NCBI GenBank assembly: GCA_047601745.1
Contig: JASGIS010000001.1
Coordinates: 248,001 to 312,000 of the forward strand
DNA length: 64,000 bases
Direction of reading: 5' to 3'
Source: JAKPAM01 sp047601745
GTDB lineage: Bacteria > Pseudomonadota > Gammaproteobacteria > Burkholderiales > Burkholderiaceae_E
This document shows positions 34,754-44,091 of this stretch, one piece after another. Positions within the stretch are counted from its first letter, which is position 1. Each line of letters opens with the position of its first letter. The notes under the pieces are model-generated. The model worked only from the letters and a program-made list of their open reading frames with translations, made no database searches and was not told the origin of the DNA. Made by a program: the position numbers and the translations under genes.

Positions 34754-36391
34754 ATGACCTCAAGTCCCGCCGCGTCGCCGGCCGGCGACGCCCCCGTACG
34801 CGACTACGATGCGCTGATCATCGGCGCGGGTTTCTCGGGCCTTTACCAGCTTCACAAGCTGCGCGACGAGCTCGGCATGAACGTGCGCGTGCTCGAACAG
34901 GGCGCCGGCATCGGCGGCACCTGGTACTGGAACCGTTATCCGGGCGCGCGCTGCGACTCCGAGAGCTACTACTACTGCTATTCGTTCAACAAGCAGATCG
35001 AGCAGGAGTGGGAATGGAGCGAGCGCTACCCCGAGCATCCGGAGATCCGCAAGTACCTGGCCTTCGTCGCCGAACGGCTCGACCTGATGCGCGACATCCA
35101 GTTGAACACCCGGGTGGTCGCCGCCCATCGTGACGACGCGGCGAACACCTGGACCGTCGACACCGAGGGCGGCGAGCGCTTTCGCGCGCCGTTCCTGATC
35201 ACCGCGGTCGGCTGCCTGTCGACCGCCAACGTGCCGAAGATCCCGGGCCTGGACCGCTTCGAGGGCCGGTGGTACCACACCGGCACCTGGCCGCACGAGG
35301 GCGTCGATTTCACCGGCATGCGGGTCGGCCAGATCGGCACCGGTTCGACCGGCATCCAGGCCGCGCCGGTGATCGCCGCGCAGGCCAAACACCTGACGGT
35401 GTTCCAGCGCACGGCCAACTACAGCGTTCCGGCCCGCAACCGGCCGGTGACGAAGGAAGAGATCCAGCTCACCCGCGACCACTACGACGACATCTGGCGG
35501 CGCGCGCGGGCCGGCACCAACGGCCATCCGTTCACGATCGCCGACCGTTCGGTGCTGAGCGTGTCCGACGACGAGCGCCAGAAGATCTTCGAGGCGGCCT
35601 GGGAGCGCGGCGGCCTGCGCTTTCGCGCATGGTTCAACGACATCCTGACCGACAAGCGCGCCAACGACATCACGTCGGACTTCCTGCGCGCCAAGATCAA
35701 GGAGATCGTCAAGGATCCGAACGTCGCCGAGATGCTGACGCCGCGCGATCACGGCTTCGCGACCAAGCGTCCGCCGGTCGACAGCGGCTACTTCGAGACC
35801 TTCAACCGCGACAACGTGCTGCTGGTGGACCTGAAGGCCGAACCGATCGTCGAGATCACCGCCAAGGGCATCCGCACGACGCGCCGCGAATACGAACTCG
35901 ACATCATCGTGTTCGCGACCGGCTTCGACGCGCTGACCGGACCGCTGCTGAACCTGAACATCAGCGGCAGCGACGGCCGCGCGCTGCGCGACGAGTGGGC
36001 GGCCGGGCCGCGCACTTATCTCGGCCTGCAGACGCCGGGCTTTCCGAACCTGTTCACGATCACCGGCCCGGGCAGCCCGTCGGTGCTCTGCAACATGCCG
36101 ATCGCGATCGAGCAGCACGTCGACTGGATCACCGATTGCCTGCGCGACATGCGCGCCAAGGGCATGTCGCGCATCGAGGCCGAGCCCGACGCCGCCGAAC
36201 GCTGGGTCGAGCACGTCAACGAAGCAGCCAACGCGACGCTGCTGCCGCAGGCCAGCTCGTCGTGGTACCTGGGCGCCAACGTTCCCGGCAAGCCGCGCGT
36301 GTTCATGCCTTATGCCGGCGGCCTCGCCCGCTATACCGGCATCTGCAACGACGTGACGAAGAACGGCTACCGCGGCTTCGCGCGGTCCTGA
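34754..36391 (+). CDS. Baeyer-Villiger monooxygenase (cyclohexanone monooxygenase type)
   Basis: A 545-residue FAD/NADPH enzyme. Near the N terminus is the FAD loop IIGAGFSGLY, then GIGGTWYWNRYPGARCDSES. The Baeyer-Villiger fingerprint is F169-EGRWYHTGTW-179, the NADPH loop is IGTGSTGIQ and the ATGFD motif occurs in the C-terminal half. Similarity in these blocks is to cyclohexanone monooxygenase rather than to simple flavin N-oxygenases. It inserts oxygen beside a ketone to give an ester or lactone. AGGAGA precedes the ATG. An esterase gene follows after 20 bases, the partner needed to hydrolyse the product. Confidence 0.9.
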   Translation: MTSSPAASPAGDAPVRDYDALIIGAGFSGLYQLHKLRDELGMNVRVLEQGAGIGGTWYWNRYPGARCDSESYYYCYSFNKQIEQEWEWSERYPEHPEIRKYLAFVAERLDLMRDIQLNTRVVAAHRDDAANTWTVDTEGGERFRAPFLITAVGCLSTANVPKIPGLDRFEGRWYHTGTWPHEGVDFTGMRVGQIGTGSTGIQAAPVIAAQAKHLTVFQRTANYSVPARNRPVTKEEIQLTRDHYDDIWRRARAGTNGHPFTIADRSVLSVSDDERQKIFEAAWERGGLRFRAWFNDILTDKRANDITSDFLRAKIKEIVKDPNVAEMLTPRDHGFATKRPPVDSGYFETFNRDNVLLVDLKAEPIVEITAKGIRTTRREYELDIIVFATGFDALTGPLLNLNISGSDGRALRDEWAAGPRTYLGLQTPGFPNLFTITGPGSPSVLCNMPIAIEQHVDWITDCLRDMRAKGMSRIEAEPDAAERWVEHVNEAANATLLPQASSSWYLGANVPGKPRVFMPYAGGLARYTGICNDVTKNGYRGFARS

Positions 36392-36411
36392 ACCGGAAGG
36401 CGGGAGAGAAG

Positions 36412-37389
36412 ATGTCCAACGTGCATCCGGATGTGCTGGCCTTGATCGCCGCCGCCAGGGCGGCGGGCAGCAAGCCTTTCGAGGCGATGGCCCCCGTGCA
36501 ATGCCGCGAGGCCTACACGGCGCGGCGCGGCCTGACGCAATGGCCGGCTGACGAGGTCGCCGAGCGACGCGACTTCACGGTGCCCGGACCGGCCGGGCCG
36601 ATTCCGGTGCGCGGCTATCGTCCGGCGGGCAGCGCGGCCGACGAAGTGCTGCCCTGCCTGGTCTATCTGCACGGCGGCGGCTGGGTCATCGGCGACCTCG
36701 ATTCGCATGACGCGCTGTGCTGCCGGCTCGCGAACCAGGCGCGCTGCAGCGTCGTCTCCGTGCACTACCGCCTGGCGCCCGAGCATCCGTTTCCGGCCGC
36801 GGTCGACGACTGCGCGGCCGCTTATGCGGCGGTGGTCGCCGACGCCGCGGCGCTGCGGATCGACGCGCGCCGCGTCGCGGTCGGCGGCGACAGCGCCGGC
36901 GGCAACCTGGCGGCCGTGCTGGCGCTGATGGGGCGCGACGGCGCGATTCCGGCGCCGATCCACCAGACGCTGCTGTATCCGGTCGTCGACATCGACAAGG
37001 GCCTGGACGATTACCCGCCGAACTCGCCCGGCATGATGCTGACCGGCGCGTCGATGGTGTACTTCCGCGATCACTATCTGCCGCGCGCGGCCGACCGCGC
37101 CGACTGGCGCGCCTCGCCGTTGAAGGCCGAATCGCTGGCCGGCGTGGCGCCGGCGCTGGTCGTCACCTGCGGCCACGATCCGCTGGCCGACGAAGGACGC
37201 GCGTACGCGCAGCGGCTCGAGCGCGAAGGCGTGACCGTCGCGGTCTTGCACCTGAGCGACCAGACGCACGGCCTGGTGACGATGACCAAGGCGCTGGGAC
37301 CGGCGATCGCGCTGCAGGATTTCGTGGCCGCCGCGCTGCGCGATGCGTTCCGGACGGCACAGGCCGCGCCGGCCCCGGCGGCCGGCTGA
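36412..37389 (+). CDS. Alpha/beta hydrolase, HSL-family esterase/lactonase
   Basis: A 325-residue esterase of the hormone-sensitive-lipase family: oxyanion HGGGW, nucleophile elbow GDSAGG, Asp in DPLADEG and His in QTHGLV. GGGAGAG supports the ATG at 36412. Directly downstream of the Baeyer-Villiger monooxygenase, it is expected to open the lactone or ester formed, giving a hydroxy acid or an alcohol plus acid, as in cyclohexanone degradation. Confidence 0.88.
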   Translation: MSNVHPDVLALIAAARAAGSKPFEAMAPVQCREAYTARRGLTQWPADEVAERRDFTVPGPAGPIPVRGYRPAGSAADEVLPCLVYLHGGGWVIGDLDSHDALCCRLANQARCSVVSVHYRLAPEHPFPAAVDDCAAAYAAVVADAAALRIDARRVAVGGDSAGGNLAAVLALMGRDGAIPAPIHQTLLYPVVDIDKGLDDYPPNSPGMMLTGASMVYFRDHYLPRAADRADWRASPLKAESLAGVAPALVVTCGHDPLADEGRAYAQRLEREGVTVAVLHLSDQTHGLVTMTKALGPAIALQDFVAAALRDAFRTAQAAPAPAAG

Positions 37390-37526
37390 TTCGAGACGAA
37401 CGACTCGGGGTCGGCCGTCGAGGCCGGCCCGCATGACAGTGCAACGCAGCGACGCGCCCGCCAGGACGCGGCGCCGCGAACGCGAAGAAGCCGGACGAAT
37501 CGGCTCGACCATCAAAGGAGACACGG

Positions 37527-38786
37527 ATGCACGAGACCCCGAGCGGCAACGGCCGCCGCAATTTCCTGGGCAGCGCGGTCGCCGGCGCCGCGATCGCGGG
37601 CTTTCCGCACGTCGCGCGCGCGCAGGCCAAGGTGATCAAGGTCGGCATGCCGACGATCCTGTCGGGCCGGGTCGCGGTCCTGGGCACTTCGAGCCGCGCG
37701 GCGGTGCAGGTGGCGTTCAACCAGATCAACGCGGCGGGCGGCATCGACGGACGCAAGTTCGAACTGGTCGAGCGCGACTCGAAAGGCCGGCCCGACGAGG
37801 CGGCCAAGGTCACGCGCGATCTGATCAACAACGACGGCTGCGAGATCATCATCGACGGCGAGGCCTCGTCGGGCTCGTTCGCCGTGCACGAGGTGATCCG
37901 CGATCTCGGCGTGCTGTGCCTGCATACGTGCTCGGAGTCGTCGTCGCTGACCGCCGACCCGAAGCAGTTCGTCAAGACCGCCTTCCGCTGCGCGCGGCAA
38001 GGCATCCACGACGCGGTGGCCGGCGGCGCCTACGCGGCGCGGATCGCCAAGGAAAAAGGTCTGAAACGCTGGGCCAGCTGCTCGCCCGACTACGCGTACG
38101 GCCGCGACAACACGGCCGAGTTCCTCCAGTACGCGAAGGCCTTCGAGCCGTCGATCGAGGTCGGCGAGCAGCTCTGGCCCAAGCTGTTCGCGCCCGACTA
38201 CACGGAGAGCATCACCAAGCTGATGCAGGTGAAACCGCAGGCCGTCTACTCGGCGCTGTGGGGCGGCGACCTGGTGGCGTTCATCGAGCAGTCGAACCTG
38301 TACCGTCTGTTCCAGAACGTCGCGTTCTTCTCCGGCGGGCTCGGTGACCCGCCGATCCTGACGGCGATCAAGAACCTGCCGCCCGGGCTGAACACCGCTT
38401 ACCGGTACAACAAGAACTTCCCGGATTTCCCGGAGAACAAGGCCTTCAACGACGCGTTCGTCAAACAGGCCTCGCACGAGCCCACCAACTGGGCCTGGCA
38501 GAACTTCGTCGCGGCCAACTTCATCATCGAGGCGGTTCGCCGCACCGGCGGCAAGACCGACAGCGCGGCGCTGGCCGGCGAGATCAAGGGCATGAAGCTG
38601 AAGACGCCGTTCGGCGTCGACGGCACGATCACGATGCGCGACAGCGATCACACGATCATCAATTACCCGGTGGCCTGGGGCAAGACGGTGCCCAAGGCGC
38701 CGTGGGTCGTCGACTACGTCGATACCGCGTGGTCGAGGATCCTCGAGGTCGAGAAGGACTGGAAGAAGGAAAAGGGCTTCGCCTGA
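37527..38786 (+). CDS. ABC importer binding protein, branched-chain type (LivK-like)
   Basis: A 419-residue periplasmic protein with a twin-arginine signal (GRRNFLGS, cleavage near ARAQA) and a Peripla_BP_6 fold starting IKVGMPTILSGRVAVLG. It lies 137 bases after the esterase and 37 bases before the first permease, with all five importer genes on one strand. The ligand is probably a hydrophobic carboxylate, ketone or ketone precursor rather than leucine, from its place in a Baeyer-Villiger operon (inference). Confidence 0.87.
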   Translation: MHETPSGNGRRNFLGSAVAGAAIAGFPHVARAQAKVIKVGMPTILSGRVAVLGTSSRAAVQVAFNQINAAGGIDGRKFELVERDSKGRPDEAAKVTRDLINNDGCEIIIDGEASSGSFAVHEVIRDLGVLCLHTCSESSSLTADPKQFVKTAFRCARQGIHDAVAGGAYAARIAKEKGLKRWASCSPDYAYGRDNTAEFLQYAKAFEPSIEVGEQLWPKLFAPDYTESITKLMQVKPQAVYSALWGGDLVAFIEQSNLYRLFQNVAFFSGGLGDPPILTAIKNLPPGLNTAYRYNKNFPDFPENKAFNDAFVKQASHEPTNWAWQNFVAANFIIEAVRRTGGKTDSAALAGEIKGMKLKTPFGVDGTITMRDSDHTIINYPVAWGKTVPKAPWVVDYVDTAWSRILEVEKDWKKEKGFA

Positions 38787-38823
38787 CCGCCGGCGCGCCG
38801 GCCCGCGCGCCCTGTTTCGGAGG

Positions 38824-39738
38824 ATGACCGCCTTGGACCTCGACGCCCTCGTCGGATGCCTGTCATCGGGCTCCTGCGCCGTCACGCAGATATCGACCGC
38901 GCTGATCATCGGCATGCTGCTGTTCATGGTGGCGTCCGGGCTGTCGCTGATCTTCGGCGTGCTCGGCGTCATCAACTTCGCTCACGGCGCGTTCTACATG
39001 GTCGGCGCGTACTTCACGTACGCCGCTTACCAGGCGACGTCGAGCTTCGCGCTGGCGTTCGTGGCCGGCGCGCTCGGCGTCGGCGTCGTCGGCATCGTGT
39101 TCGAGCGCTTCCTGATGAGCCGGGTCTACGGCAAGGACGTGCTGATGCAACTGCTGGTCTGCTACGCGGTGATCCTGATCTTCGACGACCTGGTCAAGAT
39201 CGTCGCCGGCCCCGAATACAAGATGATGGGCATGCCCGAGTCGTTCGCGCTGCCGCCGTTCGAGCTGGGCGGCGGCTTCGTGCCCGCCTATTACGTGTTC
39301 ATGATCGTCGCCAGCCTGTCGATCGGCGCGGCGCTGTGGTTGACGATCGAGAAGACGCGGGTCGGCAAGATCATCCGCGCGCTGGCCGTCAATCCGCAGA
39401 TGGTCGGCGCGCTGGGCATCAATACCCGGAGGCTGTACGCCGGCGTGTTCTGCGCGGGCTGCATGCTGGCCGGGGCGGCCGGCGCACTGGCGGCGCCGAC
39501 GCGCACGCTGACGCCGGGCATGGGCCTGTCGATCCTGATCGAGAGCTTCATCGTCACGGTGATCGGCGGCATGGGCTCGATCGTCGGCGCGCTGATCGCG
39601 GCGCTGCTGATCGGCTTCACGCGCGCGTTCGGGGCCATCGGCTTTCCGCTGTTCGTCGACGGCATCATGTTCGCGATGATGGCGCTGGTGCTGGTCGTCA
39701 AACCCGGCGGCCTGCTCGGCAGGGAGCCGGCGCGATGA
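38824..39738 (+). CDS. Branched-chain-type ABC permease (LivH-like)
   Basis: A 304-residue membrane protein with about eight hydrophobic segments and the LivH signatures LSLIFGVLGVINFAHGAFYMVGAY and GIVFERFLM. It forms the channel with the LivM-like protein; the two genes overlap by four bases (ATGA). Confidence 0.88.
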   Translation: MTALDLDALVGCLSSGSCAVTQISTALIIGMLLFMVASGLSLIFGVLGVINFAHGAFYMVGAYFTYAAYQATSSFALAFVAGALGVGVVGIVFERFLMSRVYGKDVLMQLLVCYAVILIFDDLVKIVAGPEYKMMGMPESFALPPFELGGGFVPAYYVFMIVASLSIGAALWLTIEKTRVGKIIRALAVNPQMVGALGINTRRLYAGVFCAGCMLAGAAGALAAPTRTLTPGMGLSILIESFIVTVIGGMGSIVGALIAALLIGFTRAFGAIGFPLFVDGIMFAMMALVLVVKPGGLLGREPAR

Positions 39739-40775
39739 ACGGCGGCGGCATCCTGCGCGACCTGGTCGCCGGCGTCGTGCTGACGGCGGTGCTGCTGGCG
39801 CTGCCGATCGTCTTCGCCAAGCCCGCGCTGCGCGACTTCCTGATCTACGTGATGGCCTACGGGCTGCTGGCGATGTCGCTGAACCTGCTGGTGGGGCTGA
39901 CCGGCCTGGTGTCGTTCGGCCATGCCGCGTACTTCGCGTCCGGCGCTTACCTGTTCGGGCTGCTGATGCAGACCGGACGCGTATCGATCCCGCTGGCGAT
40001 GGTCGCGACGATCGTCGGCACGGCGCTGCTGGCGCTGGTCATCGGCGCGATCTGCGTGCGCCTGAAGGAGATCTACTTCTCGTTCATCACGCTGGCGTTC
40101 CAGATGTTCATCCACTCGGTGATCCTGACCTGGGTCAGCCTGACCGGCGGCGACCAGGGCCTGCGCGGCGGGATCCCGCGCCCGCCGTTCCTGGGCATCG
40201 ATCTGGCCGACGGCATGACGCTGTACGTGTTCTGCGTCGTGGTGTTCATCGGCTGCGTGGCGATCATGCGGCAGGTCTGGCAGTCGCCGTTCGGCTACAC
40301 GCTGCGGCTGATCCGCGACAACCCGACGCGCGCGAACTTCCTCGGCGTGAACATCGCCCGGGTCAAGCTCGGCGTGTTCACGCTCGCCGGCGCGATGGCC
40401 AGCGTGGCCGGCATGCTGCTGGCGCTGTTCGTGTCGGGCGCTTACCCCGAGTTCGGCTTCTGGACGACCTCGGGCGAGGCGATCTTCATGATCATGCTCG
40501 GCGGCACGCAACTGTTCGTCGGGCCCTTGATCGGCGCGGCGCTGCTGCGCCTGCTCGAACACTTCATCACGATCTACACCGAATACCACGGCCTGGTCCT
40601 CGGCATCGTGATCCTGCTGATCGTGCTGGGACTGCGCCAGGGCGTCGCCGATTTCGTGGTCGACGCCTGGCAACGCCGCAAGGCGGCCAGGCTCGGCGCC
40701 GGCGCCGATGCGCGGGCCGGCCACGCGCCGGCACCGATCGACGCCGGGGCACCCGGCGGCAAGGAAACCTCCTGA
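39735..40775 (+). CDS. Branched-chain-type ABC permease (LivM-like)
   Basis: A 346-residue membrane protein with LLVGLTGLVSFGHAAYFASGAY, LRLIRDNPTRANFLGVNIARVKL as the coupling loop, and GGTQLFVGPLIGAALL, all typical of LivM. The C terminus is a long hydrophilic Ala/Gly/Pro tail. The start codon overlaps the LivH stop, and the stop overlaps the LivG start. Confidence 0.88.
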   Translation: MNGGGILRDLVAGVVLTAVLLALPIVFAKPALRDFLIYVMAYGLLAMSLNLLVGLTGLVSFGHAAYFASGAYLFGLLMQTGRVSIPLAMVATIVGTALLALVIGAICVRLKEIYFSFITLAFQMFIHSVILTWVSLTGGDQGLRGGIPRPPFLGIDLADGMTLYVFCVVVFIGCVAIMRQVWQSPFGYTLRLIRDNPTRANFLGVNIARVKLGVFTLAGAMASVAGMLLALFVSGAYPEFGFWTTSGEAIFMIMLGGTQLFVGPLIGAALLRLLEHFITIYTEYHGLVLGIVILLIVLGLRQGVADFVVDAWQRRKAARLGAGADARAGHAPAPIDAGAPGGKETS

Positions 40776-41545
40776 TGCTGTCGATCCAGCACCTGGACAA
40801 GCGTTTCGGCGGCGTGCACGCGACGCGCGACGTCTCGATCGATTTTCCCGAGGGTTCGCTGACGGCGATCATCGGACCGAACGGCGCCGGCAAGACGACG
40901 TTCTTCAACCTGATCTCGGGCGCGCTGCGCCCCGACAGCGGCAAGGTCTTGTTCGAGGGCCGGGACATCGTCGGCAAGTCGAGCGTCGAGGTCGTGCGGC
41001 TGGGCATGGCACGCGCTTTCCAGGTCGCCGCGATGTTCCCGACGCTGACGGTGCGGCAGGCGCTGACGGCCGCCGTCACCTCGCAACGCCGGCAGTCGTG
41101 GACCTGGCTGAAGCGTTTTCCGCTGACCGGCACGACCGAAGCGGCCGACGAGATCATCGAACAACTGGGTCTGCAGGCGCGGGCCGGCACGCTGTCGCGC
41201 AACCTGTCGCACGGCGACCAGAAGCTGCTCGACATCGGCCTGGCGCTGGCGATGCGGCCCAAGGTGCTGCTGCTCGACGAACCGACCGCCGGCATGGGGC
41301 CGGACGAACGCTGGCGGATGATCGGCAAGGTGCAGCAACTGTGGCAGGCGCGCGCGATGACGGTGCTGTTCATCGAGCACGACATGGACATCGTGTTCAA
41401 GATCGCGCAGACGATCCACGTGCTCAAGTACGGCGCCGTGCTCGCGCAGGGCACGCCCGAACAGATCCGCAGCAACCGGGACGTCATCGACGCCTACCTG
41501 GGCAGCGACCATCGCCTCGCGCAGGCGGCCGGAGAGGCCGGATGA
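40775..41545 (+). CDS. Branched-chain-type ABC ATP-binding protein (LivG-like)
   Basis: A 256-residue ATPase: Walker A GPNGAGKTT, LSHGDQKLLDIG as a slightly unusual signature with His for the second Gly (LSGGx is usual), Walker B VLLLDEPTAGMGP, and FIEHDMDIVF as the switch-His region. It pairs with the LivF-like ATPase. It overlaps both neighbours by a few bases. Confidence 0.88.
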   Translation: MLSIQHLDKRFGGVHATRDVSIDFPEGSLTAIIGPNGAGKTTFFNLISGALRPDSGKVLFEGRDIVGKSSVEVVRLGMARAFQVAAMFPTLTVRQALTAAVTSQRRQSWTWLKRFPLTGTTEAADEIIEQLGLQARAGTLSRNLSHGDQKLLDIGLALAMRPKVLLLDEPTAGMGPDERWRMIGKVQQLWQARAMTVLFIEHDMDIVFKIAQTIHVLKYGAVLAQGTPEQIRSNRDVIDAYLGSDHRLAQAAGEAG

Positions 41546-42255
41546 GCATGCCGCTGCTCCGCATCGAATCGGCCGACGTCTACTATGGCGACAGCCAGAT
41601 CCTGTTCGGCGTCGACCTGGACGTCGAGAAGGGCCAGACGGTGGCGCTGCTCGGCCGCAACGGCGCCGGCAAGTCGACGACGTTCAAGGCGATCGCCGGC
41701 ATCGCGCCGCCGCGCCGCGGCAGCGTGCTGCTGCGCGGAGAACCGGTTTCGGGCCTGCCGCCGTTCCGCATCGCCCGGGCCGGCATCGGCTACGTGCCCG
41801 AGGACCGTCAGGTGTTTCCCGAGCATACGGTCGACGACAACCTGATCGTCGGCGCCAAGCGCGGGCCTCGCGGCGAAGACTACTGGACGCGCGAACGGAT
41901 CTATCAGGTGTTTCCGATCCTCGCGTCGATGAAGTCGCGGCTCGCGGGCCGGCTGTCCGGCGGCGAGCAGCAGATGCTGACGATCGCCCGCACGCTGATG
42001 GGCAATCCCGAGGTGCTGCTGCTGGACGAACCGAGCGAGGGCCTGGCGCCGATCATCGTGCAGGCGATCGGCGACCTCATCAGGCAGTTACGCGACATGG
42101 GCGTGACGATCCTGCTGGCCGAGCAGAACATGCACTTCTGCCTGGGCATCGCCACACATGCGGCCGTCATCGACAAGGGACAGATCGTCTATCGCTCGAC
42201 GATCGAAGCGCTGCGCGGCAACGACGCGATCACGCAGCGCTATCTGGCGGTGTGA
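41542..42255 (+). CDS. Branched-chain-type ABC ATP-binding protein (LivF-like)
   Basis: A 237-residue ATPase with Walker A GRNGAGKST, signature LSGGEQQM, Walker B VLLLDEPSEGLAP and LLAEQNMHF. It completes the five-gene importer begun at 37527. Short tandem repeats begin 19 bases after the stop, before the SDR gene that ends the cluster. Confidence 0.9.
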   Translation: MSMPLLRIESADVYYGDSQILFGVDLDVEKGQTVALLGRNGAGKSTTFKAIAGIAPPRRGSVLLRGEPVSGLPPFRIARAGIGYVPEDRQVFPEHTVDDNLIVGAKRGPRGEDYWTRERIYQVFPILASMKSRLAGRLSGGEQQMLTIARTLMGNPEVLLLDEPSEGLAPIIVQAIGDLIRQLRDMGVTILLAEQNMHFCLGIATHAAVIDKGQIVYRSTIEALRGNDAITQRYLAV

Positions 42256-42273
42256 GGCCCGGCTTCGCTCGAC

Positions 42274-42321
42274 GCCGCCTCGCCGCCTCGCCGCCTCGCC
42301 GCCTCGCCGCCTCGCCGCCTC
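42274..42321. repeat. Tandem repeat, 6 x 8 bp (GCCGCCTC)
   Basis: Six identical, contiguous units of GCCGCCTC in the spacer after the LivF-like gene. Perfect identity implies recent slippage or selection. Confidence 0.93.
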
Positions 42322-42369
42322 ACCGACACAACGACACAACGACACAACGACACAACGACACAACGACAC
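42322..42369. repeat. Tandem repeat, 6 x 8 bp (AACGACAC)
   Basis: One variant unit (ACCGACAC) followed by five perfect AACGACAC units, abutting the previous tract with no spacer. Confidence 0.93.
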
Positions 42370-42396
42370 GAGCGGCACGAGCGGCACGAGCGCCAC
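42370..42396. repeat. Tandem repeat, 3 x 9 bp (GAGCGGCAC)
   Basis: GAGCGGCAC twice, then GAGCGCCAC, directly following the AACGACAC tract and 48 bases before the SDR start codon. Confidence 0.9.
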
Positions 42397-42444
42397 AGGC
42401 GATACGAACGACGACCACGACAACCACGACAGACAGGAGACCTC

Positions 42445-43239
42445 ATGGATCGGAACGAAGGACGCGGACGGATCGCCGTCGTGACCGGCGGCGCCAGCGG
42501 CATCGGGCTGGCGACGGCCGGCATCCTCGTCGAGCGCGGCTGGCGGGTGATCGTCTCGGACGTGAACGCCGAGGCCAACGCGCGGGCCGCCAGCGCGATC
42601 GGCGCGCTCGCCGATCCGTTCGACGTGACGGACGAGCACGCGGTCGAGCAGGCTATCGAGCGGATCGAGGCGCGCGACGGCCCGGTGGAGGCGCTGTTCG
42701 CGAACGCCGGCGTGATCCAGCCCGGCGGCCGCTCCGAGGACCTGCCGCTGGCCGAGTTCGACAAGGTGATCGCCGTCAATCTGCGCGGCGTCTACGTCTG
42801 CTGCCAGGCGGCGGGACGGCGGATGATCGGGCGCGGGCGCGGCGGCGTCGTCATCACCGGCTCGGTGACGGCTTCGCGCAGCGCGCCGCTCCATGCCTAT
42901 GCGCCGGCCAAGGCCGCCGTCGTGCACATGGCTGCCTGCCTGGCGGCGGACTGGGGCCGCTCGGGCGTGCGCGTGAACGCCGTGTCGCCCGGCTACGTGG
43001 CGACGCCGCCCGTTCGCGCGAACATCGAGGCCGGCAAACGCGACCCTCGGCTGCTGATCGAAAGTTCGGCGCTGGGCCGGATGGTCGAGTCCGAGGAGGT
43101 CGGCCGCGCGGTCGCCTTCCTGCTGTCCGACGACGCATCGGCGATCAGCGGCATCAACCTGCCGGTCGACGCCGGCTGGCTGGCGGCGTCGCACCTGAGC
43201 ACTTATGGCGGCGCACCGGCGGCGAGGCCGCGGACTTAG
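42445..43239 (+). CDS. SDR family oxidoreductase at end of BVMO/ABC cluster
   Basis: A 264-residue classical SDR: TGGASGIGLA loop, FANAGVIQ in place of NNAG, TGSVTASRSAP around the catalytic Ser, YAPAKAA as YxxxK and a C-terminal PVDAGW. ACAGGAGA precedes the ATG. In the context of a Baeyer-Villiger enzyme it is a good candidate for the alcohol dehydrogenase supplying the ketone, though a later step is also possible. Confidence 0.85.
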   Translation: MDRNEGRGRIAVVTGGASGIGLATAGILVERGWRVIVSDVNAEANARAASAIGALADPFDVTDEHAVEQAIERIEARDGPVEALFANAGVIQPGGRSEDLPLAEFDKVIAVNLRGVYVCCQAAGRRMIGRGRGGVVITGSVTASRSAPLHAYAPAKAAVVHMAACLAADWGRSGVRVNAVSPGYVATPPVRANIEAGKRDPRLLIESSALGRMVESEEVGRAVAFLLSDDASAISGINLPVDAGWLAASHLSTYGGAPAARPRT

Positions 43240-43265
43240 CGAGCCGGCGCCTCAGCCACGCCCCT

Positions 43266-44015
43266 TCAGCGCCGCGTCAGCAGGAACAGCCGTGACAGGT
43301 AAGGCAGCACGACGGTCTCGGCATCGCCCAGGCCGGCCTCGCGCAGGATCGCCTCGGTCCGCTCGCGCAGGCGCTGCCGGTCGACGTCGGGCAGGCCGGC
43401 GATGTAGCTGGTCGACGCGACGCGCTCGAATACGCCGTCGCGCGCCATCCGATGCGGATGCTTGACGACGATCTGCTGGTCGAACGCGAAGCGCGGATCG
43501 TCGAGCACCCAGCGCCAGCGTCCGGTCTGGTGGCGTGGCGTATCGCCGGCATGGGCCTCGATCATCTTCGACAACGCGTCGACCCACTCGACGCGCTCGT
43601 CGCGCATGTTCCACATCAAGGCCAGCGTGCCGCCGGGCACCAGCAGCCGGCGGATCTCGGCGACCGCGGCCTCGTCGTCGAACCAGTGGAACGATTGCGC
43701 GCAGACGACGACGTCGGCGCAGCCGTCCGGCAGCCCGGTATCGTCGGCGCGCGCGTTGACGATCTCGACTGCCGGGACGTCGGCCAGCTTCGCCGACATG
43801 CCGGCGACCGGCTCGACGGCGATCAGCCGCGTCCCGGGCGCCAGGCGGGGCGCCAGCAGGCGCGTCAGCTTGCCGGTACCCGCGCCGAGGTCGACGACGC
43901 AGGCGGCCGAATCGAGCGGCAGCGCGGCCAGCAGCGCGGCCGGGTAACCGGGGCGCCCGGCTTCATAAGCGGCGGTGGCGGCGGCATAGTGCCGCGCGGT
44001 CGGATTCAATGCCAT
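43266..44015 (-). CDS. Class I SAM-dependent methyltransferase
   Basis: A 249-residue Methyltransf_11-type protein with the SAM loop VVDLGAGTGKLT near residue 40, the acidic RLIAVEP strand end, and AQSFHWFD at motif IV/post-I. The AQSFHWFD form is common in UbiE-like and unassigned methyltransferases. It has no obvious partner: convergent with the SDR gene and 76 bases downstream of the UbiB-like gene. Confidence 0.83.
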   Translation of the reverse strand: MALNPTARHYAAATAAYEAGRPGYPAALLAALPLDSAACVVDLGAGTGKLTRLLAPRLAPGTRLIAVEPVAGMSAKLADVPAVEIVNARADDTGLPDGCADVVVCAQSFHWFDDEAAVAEIRRLLVPGGTLALMWNMRDERVEWVDALSKMIEAHAGDTPRHQTGRWRWVLDDPRFAFDQQIVVKHPHRMARDGVFERVASTSYIAGLPDVDRQRLRERTEAILREAGLGDAETVVLPYLSRLFLLTRR

Positions 44016-44091
44016 GTTCTTGCAACCTCTTCCATCGGGCCTCGCGCCCGGGGCCTGTCCACAAAAAGATCGAGCCCGCGCCGACAGGCGC

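Noticed and set aside
42274..42396. CRISPR array or replication iterons
   Set aside because: Units of 8-9 bp abut with no spacers, and no replication gene is nearby.
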